DNA of 64,000 nucleotides from Carya illinoinensis (lineage: Eukaryota > Streptophyta > Magnoliopsida > Fagales > Juglandaceae), in NCBI RefSeq assembly GCF_018687715.1, contig NC_056765.1, positions 29,172,254-29,236,253 of the forward strand. The letters run 5' to 3'. The notes below the pieces were generated by a model. That model saw nothing but the letters and a program-made list of their open reading frames with translations. It was not told the DNA's origin and made no database searches. Both the position numbers and the translations under genes were made by a program. Below are positions 1-12,105 of the stretch, one piece after another (positions within the stretch are counted from its first letter, which is position 1; each line of letters begins with the position of its first letter).

Positions 1-1619
1 ACGACAGTACCGAACCATCTTGCTACACTGAAGCTGCCAAACATAGCCATTGGCGTGATGCTATGAACTCCGAGTTTGATGCCTTGCTTAAAAATCAAAC
101 GTGGGAGTTAGTTCCTCCTAATCTGCATGCAAATGTCGTGGGTTGCCGGTGGATTTTTAAAATCAAAAGGCGAGCTGATGGAGCTGTTGAACGCTATAAA
201 GCACGACTCGTGGCCAAGGGCAATCATCAGCAACACGGGGTTGATTTTCATGAGACATACAGTCCCATAATTAAACCTGCAACTGTTCGCCTTGTCCTAT
301 CCATTGCTGTTTCTAGAGGCTGGTGTCTTCGGTAGATCGACATCCAAAATGCATTTTTACATGGTTGCATTCACGAAGAGGTTTTTATGATTCAACCTCC
401 AGGTTTTCAACACCCTCAGTACCCTAATTATTTGTGTCGGCTTAAAAAAATCCTTGTATGGTCTACGTCAAGCTCCTCGGCAATGGTTTTCTCAACTAGC
501 AGATGCTCTGTTCAAGCTTGGCTTTGTTGATAGTAAAGCTGATTCTTCATTATTCATCTATCGCTCTCAATGCCAAATTATCTTCTTTCTCATTTACGTA
601 GATGACATAATTATTACAGGCTCCGATACTCAGTTAGTCAATCACGTAATCACTGCTTTACACAAGGAATTCGCAGTAAAAGATCTGGGTAATTTATCTT
701 TCTTTCTGGGCGTCGAAGCTTTATCCTCTGCTGATGGTATTTACTTAACTCAGCGTAAATATATAGTCGAGCTACTGAAACGGTCAAGAATGGATAAATG
801 TAAACCGTGTGTAACACCTATCTCAACTACTTCGCATCTCTCAATCAGTGATGAAGGTGATTTTGAAGATCCATTTTTGTATAGAAGCATCGTTGGAGGG
901 TTACAGTATTTGTCATTCACGCGTCCTGATATTGCTTATTCAGTTCATCGGGTCAGCAAATTTATGCATCAACCGAAAATAACACATTGGCAGCATGTAA
1001 AAAGAATTCTCAGATTTTTAAAACACATGGTTTCACATGGCCTCCTTATTTCACGTAACTCTTCAACTCAGTTTCAAGCCTTTTCGGATGCCGACTGGGC
1101 AGGTGATCGTGATAATTGACGGTCTGTGGGATCTTACTGCATCTTTCTCGGCAACAATTTAGTCTCGTGGCGATGTAAGCAACAAAGTACAGTGGCCCGA
1201 AGTAGCACTGAGGCAGAGTACAAAGCCCTCGCCGATGCTGCTGCTAAACTCCAATGGCTATAATCTCTTATACACGAACTTGGTCTTCATTTGGACACTC
1301 CACCCGTGCTCTGGTGTGATAACATTGGCGCAACCTATCTGAGTGCCAACCCTGTGTTTCACGCACGAACCAAACACATTGAAATAGACTATCATTTCGT
1401 GCGTAATCTTGTCGCAACTAACAAGCTTCAAGTTCGTCTAATCTCCAGCCAAGATCATCTCGCTGACCTCCTCACCAAACCACTGGCAGCTTCTCGGTTT
1501 AAGTTGTTAAGTTCCAATCTCAGCGTCCGAGATCTTCCCCTGCGATTGAGGGGGCGTATTGAAGAACTCTTACCAGACTCGAGCCCTGCTAAAGTCATTC
1601 CTATCACGTAGGAGTCGGA
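1..1619 (+). pseudogene. Ty1/copia retrotransposon pol (RT-RNase H), decayed
   Basis: This is the 3' part of a copia polyprotein, entering the window already inside reverse transcriptase. The first block (63-335) holds the start of RT, with a copia-type 'GCRWIFKIK' motif and 'YKARLVAKG'. The second block (454-1119) holds the catalytic 'YVDD' motif, 'FFLGVE' and 'FTRPDIAYSV'. The third (1291-1611) is the RNase H end with 'TKHIEIDYHFVR' and 'ADLLTKPL'. The frame is broken by TAG at 333-335, a one-base frameshift in an A-run near 447-453, TGA at 1117-1119 and TAA at 1261-1263. The element is therefore dead. Its 5' half lies outside the window. Confidence 0.93.
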
Positions 1620-1874
1620 TATGCGATCCTGTGATCAAGTAGTTACGTTGAAGTAGTTAAGCTTCAGCTATTTTATCTCATGCAAACAAATGTTTAATTT
1701 TTGAATACTTGATGAAGAGCCTAACCGCATGCTTTCTGTTATCAGCTATGTATATATATACACCTCGGTGTACGTTTAACAGAAATACGAAAAACACTTT
1801 TCATTTACTGTCTTCATCTCAGATTTCTACACTCCTTTAGCATGTTGTTTAGAATCAGTTTATCAATTCCAACA
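1560..1874 (+). repeat. 3' LTR of the copia element
   Basis: A purine tract (ttgagggggcg, about 1547-1556) follows the RNase H coding end and acts as the polypurine tract. The LTR then starts TGAAGAACTC and ends AATTCCAACA, giving about 315 bp with TG...CA ends. A TATA-like run (tatgtatatatata) lies near 1747-1760. The left LTR is outside the window, so the target duplication cannot be checked. Confidence 0.75.
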
Positions 1875-2397
1875 CGCCACTACGTGTACACAAAAGAAGA
1901 GTTGAAAGTACTGTGTAGTGCCTTAGTTAAATCGAAGATGGATAGCCAAGCAATCAAGCATAACTTAATGTTTCATAGAGATTTCTTTTTCTTTTAGAAC
2001 ATTTATTTTCTTACAAAAGTTAATTATGTCCAATTTCATACGTGTGTATTTCCACAATACCCCATGATTACACCATCATATTGAACACAAAAATCATCAA
2101 GATAGCCCAACATTTGATCATACCATTATAAAGCAAAAATTTACTGCATTACAATAAAGGAACAGAATTATACCAGGCCAGCAACAATAAGCCCATTATT
2201 ACAAATGTAAAGAAATACACTCATTATTGTGGGGAACTATATTTCCCCTAGTATAATATCATATCAACAAGAAGCGCAGATGTATGTGACACAATAGAAC
2301 ATCTAAATATGCAAATAAAAATTGGGTCAGCACAAAGATGTTGGCCTTAAAATATGGTCTTCTTCCCCATAAAAAAAATCTAATATCTTTGATTTAC
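1875..2397. other. AT-rich spacer / possible intron remnant
   Basis: I see no ORF or repeat of note here. It lies between the copia LTR and the BUD13-like exon, where the downstream BUD13 exons should begin. None is recognisable, so the rest of that gene is missing or lies left of the copia insertion. Confidence 0.4.
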
Positions 2398-2501
2398 CTG
2401 GTTTGTGCAAATGGCTTTTCCTTCTTAAGTTCCAATTCCTGCAGCTTAGCTTCAGCTTCCCGCTTTTGAGCCAAGCCCTTCCCCCATTCCAACTTCTTAT
2501 C

Positions 2502-3626
2502 CTGGTTAAAATGCACAGGAAATGAAAGTTGACCTCTTCAACTTAAATCTACCAAGAGACAGCATTTACTTTTCAAAGAAAGAAGCTTCAAACTCAAGCT
2601 ACAATATTAAAACTAAAAAGATGCTCGAGCCCATAACTATGATGAACTTACCATATTAAATGCGCAAGTTTTACATCCTCTACAACCTCATGGTTTAACG
2701 CCTTCCCTAATAGAATTGATCTGTGTCTGCCAACACTTAATAATAGTCATTTGTAAATAACCACCGAGTCTCTTTGACAACTAGCAGAATTACTATAACA
2801 TTTTCACCAAAGCCTCATAAGAGATTAAAAGAACAAGAAAAAATCAAATTTTGAATAGTCACGAACATCATCAGACTGCAATTTGCACAACCTGAATCTA
2901 TCCCTTCCACAATTAAGTTCTTGCAAGATTTGGGAAATGTAAAAGGGGAAAAAACAAAGAAAAAAGAAACGCCCATGTATATGCACATGCACTCTTTATC
3001 CTAATATATCTGTTAGAAACACCAATTTCCTTCATTCATGAGAATTGTAATTCTTGTAATAAAATGGAAATTTCTTTTATGTTGAAACATGAAAAATACT
3101 GAAGGGCCACAGTGGCACTTGTCAGCATAATTGAGTAACATGGGCTCAAGGGTAAAAGTTGACATTTACCAACAAAAGAAAACAGAAAGAAGGAAGAAGG
3201 GAGGGACAGATATGCAGTGGTAATGATCTCTAAAACTGTAAATCTCTCAACATGATCATCAGACGTCTCTTGCCATCAGCAGCTTGCACTGATATTCTAC
3301 ATTTCTTTTTAATTGTACGAAGATCTTTATTACCAACAGTTTGCACGGATATTCTACATATCCCCCACACCAGGAAGAAAACAGAGCAAGAAGAGAAGGG
3401 GGACATGATAATCCAAGAAAAGAAAAAAATTGAATGAACCTCATAAAACTAGCAAAATTAATGAATGTTGACCATTACAATGATGATGATGGTTGCCATA
3501 AATAATAATTATTATTATCAAATTAATGGTCAATTACTAAAACTTCCAGCAGAATCTGGATCAAGACATTATTCACTCGTCAAACACCCTCGACTCACAA
3601 TACTCACTATACCACTCCTCACACAT
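2502..3626. other. Interior of broken BUD13 gene, no exon recognised
   Basis: AT-rich sequence with short open frames on both strands (for example 3252-3444) but no BUD13 similarity that I can recognise. It would be intronic if the gene were intact. Confidence 0.4.
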
Positions 3627-3728
3627 TTTTTTCTTTTTTGATCAATAAATAGGAATTTTATTAAAAATAGGCGAAGCCAAGTACACAAGACAGGTTTGAG
3701 GTATAAAATACTCACAAGAATTTTATAA
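3627..3728 (-). mobile_element. Short non-LTR retroposon tail with target-site duplication
   Basis: A 102-bp segment begins with a T-rich run and contains 'aataggcgaagccaagtaca', a common antisense LINE/SINE 3' end in plants. It is flanked by a 25-bp direct repeat (actcactatacc-a/g-ctcctcacacat) at 3602-3626 and 3729-3753, with one mismatch. This is a target-site duplication of a 5'-truncated insertion on the minus strand, inside the BUD13-like gene. Confidence 0.75.
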
Positions 3729-4402
3729 ACTCACTATACCGCTCCTCACACATGACAGGTTTATGATAATATTCCAAAGTACCTTGGGCTTCTCTTCTAC
3801 TTTTACTTTCTGCCTTGACTTCAAAAAGTCTTCCTTCGATATACGTTCTCTTCTCCTACATCAAACGGCAGAAAATTTTCTTATTACCATAATAACAAAA
3901 TTAATGAGATATGGAACAAGAAAAACAAGAAGCCAAAATGTAAATTCCTTTTACCAGCTGAATCATCATTGTTTTCCTCTTCAAGATTAACGGGTTTGTG
4001 ACAAACTGGATCTTCATCCATGACTAGAATTACCAACATACATCTGGTTTACTTTGGACCACATTCTTCATCCTTTTTTTCTTTTCCTTTCCTTCCTTCC
4101 TCATCATTGCTCTCATATCTCTTTAGATATTCTATAACTGACTTGGACCCCGAAGTTGAAGCCGCCACCATCATTCAATATCAATGGCCTTGAACGTGGA
4201 GGAAAGACGATATTACTGCATTTGTACAATAAACCAACTAAAAAAATGTGATTTTAAACCCATTAGAATTACCAACATAGAAGCAACAAATAAACGTAAA
4301 ATTATATTAGTGTGCATGCAAATTCACAGACTGAAAATCCTTAAAACTAGGGTTGTGGCCAACTCGGCCAAGTTTATTTGAAGATTATATGTGAGTACTT
4401 AC

Positions 4403-4462
4403 CTGTTGGTTTTGAAGTCCTTCGAAATTACCATTGAAACGACGAATCGGAACCATCGAATA
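4403..4462 (-). other. Possible 5' untranslated exon of the BUD13-like gene
   Basis: On the minus strand a clean donor (CAG|GTAAGT) lies at 4403/4402, about 230 bp upstream of the BUD13 ATG. A plausible acceptor (ttcaag|gcc) lies about 15 bp before that ATG. Translation across the junction stops just before the BUD13 start, so this would be an untranslated leader exon. The upstream limit is a guess. Confidence 0.3.
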
Positions 4463-4674
4463 AATATCAAACGCTCATGAAGTGTTAACTACAAACTCAA
4501 AAACTTCTAACGATCCAGTCGTCGGGCCTAAACTTCCCCAATATCCCCTGTGTTGGCATATACCCCTTACTATATATATATATAGTAATATGTATATATA
4601 TATAGATTATTGCCGAGCTGTCTTTTTGACTAACAAAAAAGCACGCAAAAGTCCAAAAAACACTCGACCACACC
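4463..4674. other. Spacer with TA microsatellite
   Basis: Contains two (TA)n runs around 4571-4605. The left terminus of the CACTA element should lie in or near this stretch, but I could not identify a CACTA-type terminal repeat. Confidence 0.35.
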
Positions 4675-7142
4675 TTATGGGTCGGGGGAATCATTACACT
4701 GAGTCTGGCGATATGACTCAGTGAATGTGGGATGATCCTTAAAGAACGCTTGCAGCAGCCTGTCAGTTTGAATCGCATGCTCCCTAAGAGCCCGCACCTC
4801 TGATCTCACTTCATCCAGCTGACTCTTATAGTCTTCGGCATCTTTCTTATGTTGTTCAGCATCTTTCTTGTATCTTTCAATCTCTGACTGGTAGCATTGC
4901 ATTTTAACTTGGTCACGTTGTCTACTTGACTCGGGGATGACCATCTCCCCAAGTCCTCGTGCATATCCAGGTCGATGTCCGAGGACCTCCCTAAAGACCG
5001 TCGCTGCTGCCTCACCACTTCGTTCCTCTGGTTCTAGGCCATCCAATCTACCTTGCATCTCCTTCTGCACAAATGCAAAACAACGATTATTAACAATCGT
5101 TAACAACCTTATGCTCTTATTTATTATTATTAAGTTGTGGGATGAAAAGTGAATAAATCACTTTCAAATATAAATTTGGAAACCATCCTTACGTGCAGCA
5201 AAAAACTTCAACAAATATCGTACTCACATAAGTGTTTTTAGTTGCTAAAGTGACAAATTTACCATTCTTTTTTGACCAGTGAGTCTTCTTATAAAACTCC
5301 ACCAAATTCCTAAAAGTAGCCTGTTACAAATGTGTATAATTGTACAGGTAGATGTTCAATAAAAAAATATTGATTATTACATCATATTTATGCGAAAAGA
5401 ATGACCAATCATATAAAAAAACCCATATGGTCAAACCACACAAACACATCGATATGAAACTAAAGACCTTCATACCTTATGATGCAAATGAGTCAACATG
5501 TACATTTTTGAACAATACATGACACAAATGCATTGTTCCCTAAGCAATAAAACCTTTACTATTAAAAGGTGTGCATTTATATTGTAATTGAAATGCATCA
5601 TCCTTCTCGTCTGAATATTCTCTCATTCTATATAAGATGTCATTTTAACCAATTATTATGTCGTATACTAAATAAGTTGTCCCTATCTCTATTTGACAAC
5701 ATTCTAATTATTTATACGTTAACACAAATGTGTATACGGTTAGAGGGATTAATTGGAACAACTATATTTTTATTTTTTAGGAAACAACTTTTAATGTGTT
5801 ATCAAACTAGAGATGACCTTCACCAACATGATTCTTCATTTATTGAGCACCCTTACAAACGTCATCAGAAATTAGTAAACTAATAGCCATGCAACAAATG
5901 GGTTGTGAGCAATGTTATAGGAGAATGGGTTATGACCATCAGGCTAGGCTGAAATCAATTGAAAGACTATACCTTCTCCTCCAGTAGCCTAACAAAGGAT
6001 TTGCGGCTTGTTGTGTGGTTAATGGTTAGCGTCTTTCTATTCTTCCGATTTTGTCTTGCAATTTTCTGCCATTAAAACTCAATCTCAGCTTACGCAAATT
6101 GCATAATAAACACATTAAGGATAGACTCGTTAAATTCTGCTAGTGTTTTTTATTAATTTACCCAATATATACCTTGAATTCATCGCTTCCCCACCTCTCA
6201 CACAACTTAATCCAGACATGCAAGTCGACCTTGGTACTCCCAGAAGCCAATGCTTCTTCGTGACTTCCATATGATTCATACTTTTTGTGTAATTCGTGGT
6301 GAAATGCATTAAACCGCTTATGCAACTACTTTATGACAGTCAGTCTATGATTCTTTTGATCCCAATTCAACACTAAGTCACCCTGCATGGATGAACATCA
6401 CGTTAACATCATCTTGTAATTGTGTACACTCACAACATTTTCTCAAAATGAAAGGCAATATATCATACTCTTATACGGTCGATCAACTCATCCTTTTTGT
6501 GCTTGTGGTACATTAGTCCATCTCGCATAGTTCATGTCGCAATATTGTTTTATTATTTGCGTTACCCGTGCTGTGAACATTAATACATTGCACAGCACAG
6601 TGCTATTTCACCGACATTAATCTTCAAAAGCACGGGGCCGTACTTCCTCAACTTCTCGAACTCAATACACTTAGCTGGCCCACGTCTCCATTTGGACTGT
6701 TCTTGGTTCGCTGTGGGCATTATGGGGGCGGTCAAATCTGTATTTCAAGATAACAAAAATTGACTATCAATCTTCATATAACAACTTTTGTTATCTACAC
6801 ATATATGGGTAATGTATTGAGAACAGAATAGGAATAATGATTGTACCGGTATTGTCTGTTAGGTGGGGGTTCTCTTACGAGTAAAGGTTCTCTAATCGGC
6901 TTAGGTGGGGGCATTGGAATGGGACATGAAGGCCCCTATGGATGACTGAGAGGTTGCGTTGAGTCATCTGAGCCTGATTGATCTGCATCTAAGTGATTTT
7001 GGTATGAAGCAATGTGGGTTCCACGTGGTCCGCGCACTCTACTATAGTAATGTACAAATCGTCTGGCACGAATGCCTCGTCTAGCCCCTCTTCCTCGAGA
7101 ATTTTCGCCCATTGTGTCACTTGCATTCATACGACATTCCAT
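4675..7142 (-). pseudogene. CACTA second ORF, Transposase_24 (Ptta/En/Spm) type, decayed
   Basis: An exon series is readable on the minus strand. The first block (7142-6936) is Gly/Arg-rich (SRGRGARRGIRARR). A block near 6700-6480 reads RGPAKCIEFEKLRKYG and MFTARVTQIIKQYCDMNYAR, then a frameshift. Exon 6382-6173 has an in-frame TAG and ends WIKLCERWGSDEFK. Exon 6065-5973 reads NHTTSRKSFVRLLEEK. Exon 5320-5228 reads NLVEFYKKTHWSKKNGKF. The last exon (5064-4675) reads GHRPGYARGLGEMVIPES followed by a coiled-coil region. The last three exons have proper AG/GT borders and whole-codon lengths (93, 93 and 390 nt). These features match the plant Transposase_24 family found next to tnp2. Confidence 0.82.
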
Positions 7143-7802
7143 TTAAGTTTCAAGTATTTCCAATCAATTATAATAAATCATGTCATTCACCTTATGCAAA
7201 AACATGACTCAATACCCAATTATTATACGACTAATATCTACTATAGATGATTGATAGTTTTTTTTAGTGCAATCTCTTTAAAATTCTAACATTATCGAAA
7301 AATGATGCAAGAATGTTCATGGTTTTCTTTTTTTACCACAAAGGATGCAATGGAATAGCACGCATGAAAATTCTAGTACGAATACCTGATATAATAAAGT
7401 ACTTAGTTGTCAAAACCATTTATCAATATGGTAACTCCTAAATTGTTGCATATTTCTCACAAGCTCACTGAGTTTTAACAAAACTTCAATCGACTAATTG
7501 TCAAAGGTTTCCAACCAATATGTGAGTTTATATGAATAAATAGATTGACCAATTTGGAACTATAATTAGCTATCATTACAACTATATTCATAATGGGGGC
7601 ATTCAGGATCTATAACTTGAACAAAATATTGATTAAGAAAGGTTTCATTACTTGACCCAAATGCTCAATCAAAATTAAGTGTAGCATGATAACTTAGTTG
7701 AAATGAACATACGTGTATTTCTTTATTATATATATTGTCTACATACTCATTATAAAAAAAAAATAAACTATGGAATGGAAGTGCATAAACAAATGGGCTA
7801 GT

Positions 7803-10800
7803 TGTCTAGGCTAATCTAGACTTGTCTGTGGATAGGTCCTCCTCATCTGAATATCCTCCATCACCATAAGCATCTCCTGAACTAGAAGCAATCATGCCAT
7901 TATCAATAAAGTCTGCTACATTTATGTTTTGACCTTCCGGACTAGTCTCTTCTCGTGCATCAATAACCAGAGGTTCTACATCGTTTAGATTTAATGGAGT
8001 TGACATTGGACGTACATCACAGTGCCTTATTTTCTTGATAGGCATCATCATCACTTGATGATCCATCAATATCTCCTAACACTCTCGGCACTGGTGGAAT
8101 GTCATATGCATTTCTATTCGTGTACTTTTGTACCACAAACCATCTCCCTTTCGCCCTTATATCTCTAATGTAGAAACACTAGGAAGCCTGCATGCCAACA
8201 CAAATGGTTCATCCTTATACTAAGTCCTATCCATGTTGATACTGATTATATGGTTATCAACTCGTACCCCTCGTCTTGTATCACTAACGTCAAACCAATC
8301 ACACATGAACAAGTACACCTGATGCCAACCCATGTAATGTAACTCCACGATATCATTAATAACACCGTAGAAGTTAACATTATTAGTACTTTTGTCCCCA
8401 GTTACCAACACCCTTGAATTTTGTGTATGCCACCGAAATTCAAGTTGTTACGTATGGAACCTTTTGTCATTTATAATGCACGCAGCAAAAGATGCAACCC
8501 ACCATTCAGGCCCGTAAGCTAACGCATACAAATCAGCAGTCACATCAAGTGGGTTGGTTTTATGCTGGTCCTGAACCTACAACAATATTGTAGAGAAGTC
8601 ATTACTTATATTTTCTTCAACAAAGTAAAAAAGGCTTGAGTTCATCTAACTAGAGAGGGAGCAAGCTAACTTACACGTTTCTTCAACTAAGTTAGAAACT
8701 CAGTTTGATGTGTTTGATTGATACAATTTGGGTTATGCACTTTACATTTTTCATAGTGCTTCTTGCATTTGGCGTATGCAAAATCATGTAGCAATATACG
8801 TAAGATACTTCCTAGGGACATACAACATAAATGGGTTGCTCCCATAAAACCATAAAAGAAAGAGTTTGAACTTGAGAGATAATGGATGCTTACTCTAAGT
8901 AGGGTCCAATCTCAACGTAATTGTTAAGGACATACTAGGTTGCTTCCGCTAGGAGTTTATCTGATAATTGAAAGGTGGAAGCTATACCCATGGGACGAAC
9001 TTTCTGGTTAAAAATTTTAAATACATCTATATTCTCGGCATCTCCACCATCAACGTTGCAGTCCGTTCGAGTAAACTTCGTCCCAATATGTTGGAGATAC
9101 ATTGAGCAAAAAGTTAGACATTAGATGTAAATGTAAGCTTTGCCTATTGAGCCTTCTGGGCGGGCTTTATTCTTAACATACCACTTGAACTTGCCGAGAT
9201 ACCTCTCAAATGGATACATCCACCTGTATTGTATTGGACCCCCAAGTATGGCCTCACGAGTAAGTGGACAGCTAGGTAGACCATAACATCGAAAAAATAT
9301 GGAGAAAATATCATCTTCAATTTGCATAGAATTATGACAATATCAGTTTAGAGTTGGGATAGTCGGTTAACATCTAGGGTTTGGGCACACAACTCCTTGA
9401 AGAATGTGCTCAGTTCAGTTAAGGCTAAGGCAATATCAGTTTGTAAGAACCCTCAACGGCAATAGGAATTAGTATTTGCATGAAAACATGACAGTCATGG
9501 CTTTTCAACTTTGAAATTTTGCAATCATATACTGAAACACAATACGAGATGTTCGAAGCAAATCCATCTGGGAATTTCACATCGGCCAACCATTCACAAA
9601 ATTTCTTCTTTTCATCACCGTGTAATGTGTACAGTGCATGTGGCATTATAACACGTTCACTTTCATGCTTCAAACGTAATTCTTTTCTGAAATCAAAAAT
9701 CTCTAGGTCACGTTGAAAATTGATATTATCCTTAGTTTTACCAGGGATGTTTATTAAAGTACACAATATGTTATCGAATATATTCTTTTCAATATGCATG
9801 ACATCTAGATTATGTCAAAAATGTAGGGTTACCCAATACGGTAGCTTGAAGAAAATGTTATACTTTGTTCATTTTAACTCTTCAGTAGTGAGCTTTCTCT
9901 TTCGACTAGATTTACCAAATTGCACATCCCCAAGCATCTGTAGTTAAGCTAGAATATCAGCTTCTTCTAAAACCCTTGGTGGTATGCGGTGATCTTCTTT
10001 ACTATTGAACAAATGTTTTCTCAGTCTTCACATGTAATCTGGTGGCAAGAAACGACGATGTCCCATATAACAATATTTTCAGTCATACGTCAACCAATTG
10101 GAGTCTATGCCTTTGTTACAAGATGGACATGCCAATTTTTCTTTTGTTGACCAGCCAAAAAGACTCTCATATGCTGAAAAGTTATTGATTGTCCACGTTA
10201 AAGTAGCGTGCAACATGAATGTTTCCTTTGTGGATGCATCTTACGTAGATACCCCATATTCCCAAAATTCAAGCAGTTCATCAACTAACGGCTGCAAGTA
10301 AACATCAATATCATTACCTGCAGATTTTGGCCCTGGAATAATGAGGGTTGTTATGAAGAATTGGTCCTTCATGTACAACCACGATAGCAAGTTATACGAA
10401 ACCAAGACTATTGGCCAAATGCTATATGGTTTAGCCATATTGTTGAAGGGATTGAAACCGTTACTTGTCATTCCAAGTCTTACATTGCGAGCATCCTGAG
10501 CGAACCAACTATGTTTGTCATCAAATCTCTTCCAAGGCTCTGAGTCTGCAGGATGTCTCATACTAGCCTCATCGGTTGGTCGATGCTCTTTATGCCATCT
10601 CATATCACCTGCTATCTGTGCAGACATGAAGAAAAGTTGCAATCTTGGCTTTAAGGAAAATGCCGCAACACCTTTTTAGGTATAAGACTTGCCTTGTGTG
10701 TATTAGGCATTTACCTTGAAGTCTTACAAATAAGACATTCATTAAGATTAGGATTTTCCTTTCAGAATAAGATGCAGTCATTGGGACATGCATGAATTTT

Positions 10801-10860
10801 GTAGTAATTGAAATCCAAACCCCTAACCAATGACCTTGACTCCTCATATGAATTATGCAA
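7803..10860 (-). pseudogene. CACTA tnp2-type transposase, decayed
   Basis: Minus-strand blocks occur in tnp2 order. At 10847-10241 is the Transposase_21 region (YYKIHACPNDC, GDMRWHKEHRPTDEAS, HPADSEPWKRFD, RLGMTSNGFNPF). At 10230-9960 it continues with FGWSTKEKLACPSC. At 9800-9425 is MHIEKNIFDNILCTL and KSHDCHVFMQILIPIA. At 9327-9121 is the DUF4218 region (ILGGPIQYRWMYPFERYLGK, KNKARPEGSI). At 8411-8220 is the DUF4216 region (NFYGVINDIVELHY, CDWFDV). At 8069-7803 is an acidic C-terminal tail. Many in-frame stops and shifts separate the blocks, so no transposase can be made from it. Confidence 0.85.
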
Positions 10861-11204
10861 AAATCTATTCATATTTTATCATTTTCTTATCATTCTATAA
10901 TGTATCATTAGATGATAGATTCATAATTAGTGAAATATAATAAATATTATCTAATCATCTAATGCCATATTATGTGATGATAAAAGAATGATCTAAATTA
11001 GGATGATGAGTACGTAGTATTACTCTTAAATTATATTTTCTATTGTACTTTTTCAAGTATGATCATATAATTTTTTTTTCCAAAATTTATGAAATATTTA
11101 GAAGAATGGTTGGTTAAAAGTCATTTTTATTTAAGGAAATCTAGAAATTTGGAAAAATATTAAGAAAATTTATTTAATCTGTTCAAGTTTATAAGTTATT
11201 AAAA
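10861..11204. other. AT-rich spacer
   Basis: Strongly AT-rich sequence between the truncated tnp2 and the solo LTR; nothing recognised. Confidence 0.5.
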
Positions 11205-11209
11205 GATAT

Positions 11210-11653
11210 TGTTGATGGCGTGTTTCGTACGCCTCAAGGCCGAGTTCTCAGTGGGCTAGGTCACCAGTTTCTTGAGCCTACAATAACAAAGAGAGAGAGA
11301 GTAGGAAAGGGTGGCCCTAGGATGGCTTGGGAAGCCTACGATGCCTAAGTTAGCGATAGTTCTTTGGTGTTTTGAAAAGTAGGAAATTTAGTAAGTAAAA
11401 ATGTTTAGTAGGGAGAATTCGATTACAGAAAAAGGCCAATCTCTTTACCTGAGAGTCAAGGGACTTTATATACTCAACCCCAAGGGCCAGGAGGCCATAC
11501 CTTGCATCCTGGAGGAAGAAAAGTTCTCTTGGAGCTCATTCTATCATACTGCTTTTAATGCAGCGTGGCTCTTTGGGTTCAGTTATTAATACAGCGTGAT
11601 TGTCTAGTGAACCTGTTTAATGCAGTGTGATCTTCTCGTGCTGCTTTGGAGTC

Positions 11654-11730
<77 letters not shown>

Positions 11731-11944
11731 TGCTTCCTTCCCTTTCCTCTGGTTTGGTTTCATGCGCTCTTTGTGTAACTTCTCATCCTAACCTGGATAG
11801 GCACGCTCAACTTCTGTGGGTCGTGGGTCCCATTCGGGTCGTTGGGAGAACTTGCAAGCTTGAGCTAGGTTCCTCGGGTCTGCCTGATGTCTAGTCTGGG
11901 CTAATCCTCATGGGCCTGGGGCCCTGAGGAAAATCTCCCCAACG
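11210..11944. mobile_element. Solo LTR with 5-bp target-site duplication
   Basis: A 735-bp unit starts TGTTGATGGCG and ends TCTCCCCAACG. It is flanked by the direct repeat GATAT at 11205-11209 and 11945-11949. TGTTG at the start mirrors CAAC at the end, with the final base changed from A to G. No internal coding region exists, so recombination between two LTRs probably removed it. Higher GC content than the surroundings fits a young LTR. It holds a long CT repeat. Superfamily (gypsy or copia) is not decided. Confidence 0.72.
11658..11727. repeat. (CT)n microsatellite, about 35 units
   Basis: A perfect CT dinucleotide run of about 70 bp inside the solo LTR. Confidence 0.97.
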
Positions 11945-12054
11945 GATATGCTAAAAGGATATTTTCCTTAGTACTGATATTTCTTGTATGTAACTCCAAC
12001 ATTTTAAACGTTAACGAGTAATTTTAATTTTCAAAATCAAAGATATGGATAAAC

Positions 12055-12058
<4 letters not shown>

Positions 12059-12102
<44 letters not shown>
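12059..12102. repeat. (GA)n microsatellite
   Basis: About 21 uninterrupted GA units, about 115 bp past the solo LTR. Confidence 0.97.

Positions 12103-12105
<3 letters not shown>

Larger units (their letters stand above)
2398..4174 (-). pseudogene. BUD13: BUD13 homolog (RES complex splicing factor), broken
   Basis: Two exon-like segments of a plant BUD13 gene lie on the minus strand. Exon 1 (4174-3955) starts MMVAAS and reads SVIEYLKRYESNDEE, the conserved BUD13 N-terminus. Later in the same frame it has the family motif V(L)VMDEDPV and PVNLEEENNDDSA, ending at a GT donor. A TAA at 4051-4049 (codon 42) interrupts this frame. The second segment (2501-2398, 34 codons plus 2 nt, AG and GT borders) reads KKLEWGKGLAQKREAEA and KPFAQT, the conserved region before the C-terminal domain. 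The central Arg-rich exons and the C-terminal exons are not seen. The expected Trp after 'DEDPV' is Cys. BUD13 acts in the RES complex with the spliceosome; this copy is most likely non-functional. Confidence 0.8.
4675..10860 (-). mobile_element. CACTA (En/Spm) DNA transposon, decayed
   Basis: Two genes typical of plant CACTA elements lie head-to-tail on the minus strand. A tnp2-type transposase runs about 10860-7803, followed by a Transposase_24 (Ptta/En/Spm) gene at about 7142-4675. Both carry stops and frameshifts. No CACTA terminal inverted repeat was found, and the tnp2 N-terminus is missing beyond about 10860, so the element is truncated or its ends have decayed. Confidence 0.88.

Noticed and set aside
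4024..4280. Shared 15-bp string 'tagaattaccaacata' at 4024 and 4264
   Set aside because: A single short match within 250 bp, no further homology; probably chance or a small local duplication.
4473..4480. 'agtgtt' as a possible CACTA terminus
   Set aside because: Too short, and no matching inverted terminus was found near 10860-11200.
11646..11894. 82-codon ORF starting with Ser-Leu repeats
   Set aside because: Translation of the CT microsatellite inside the solo LTR.
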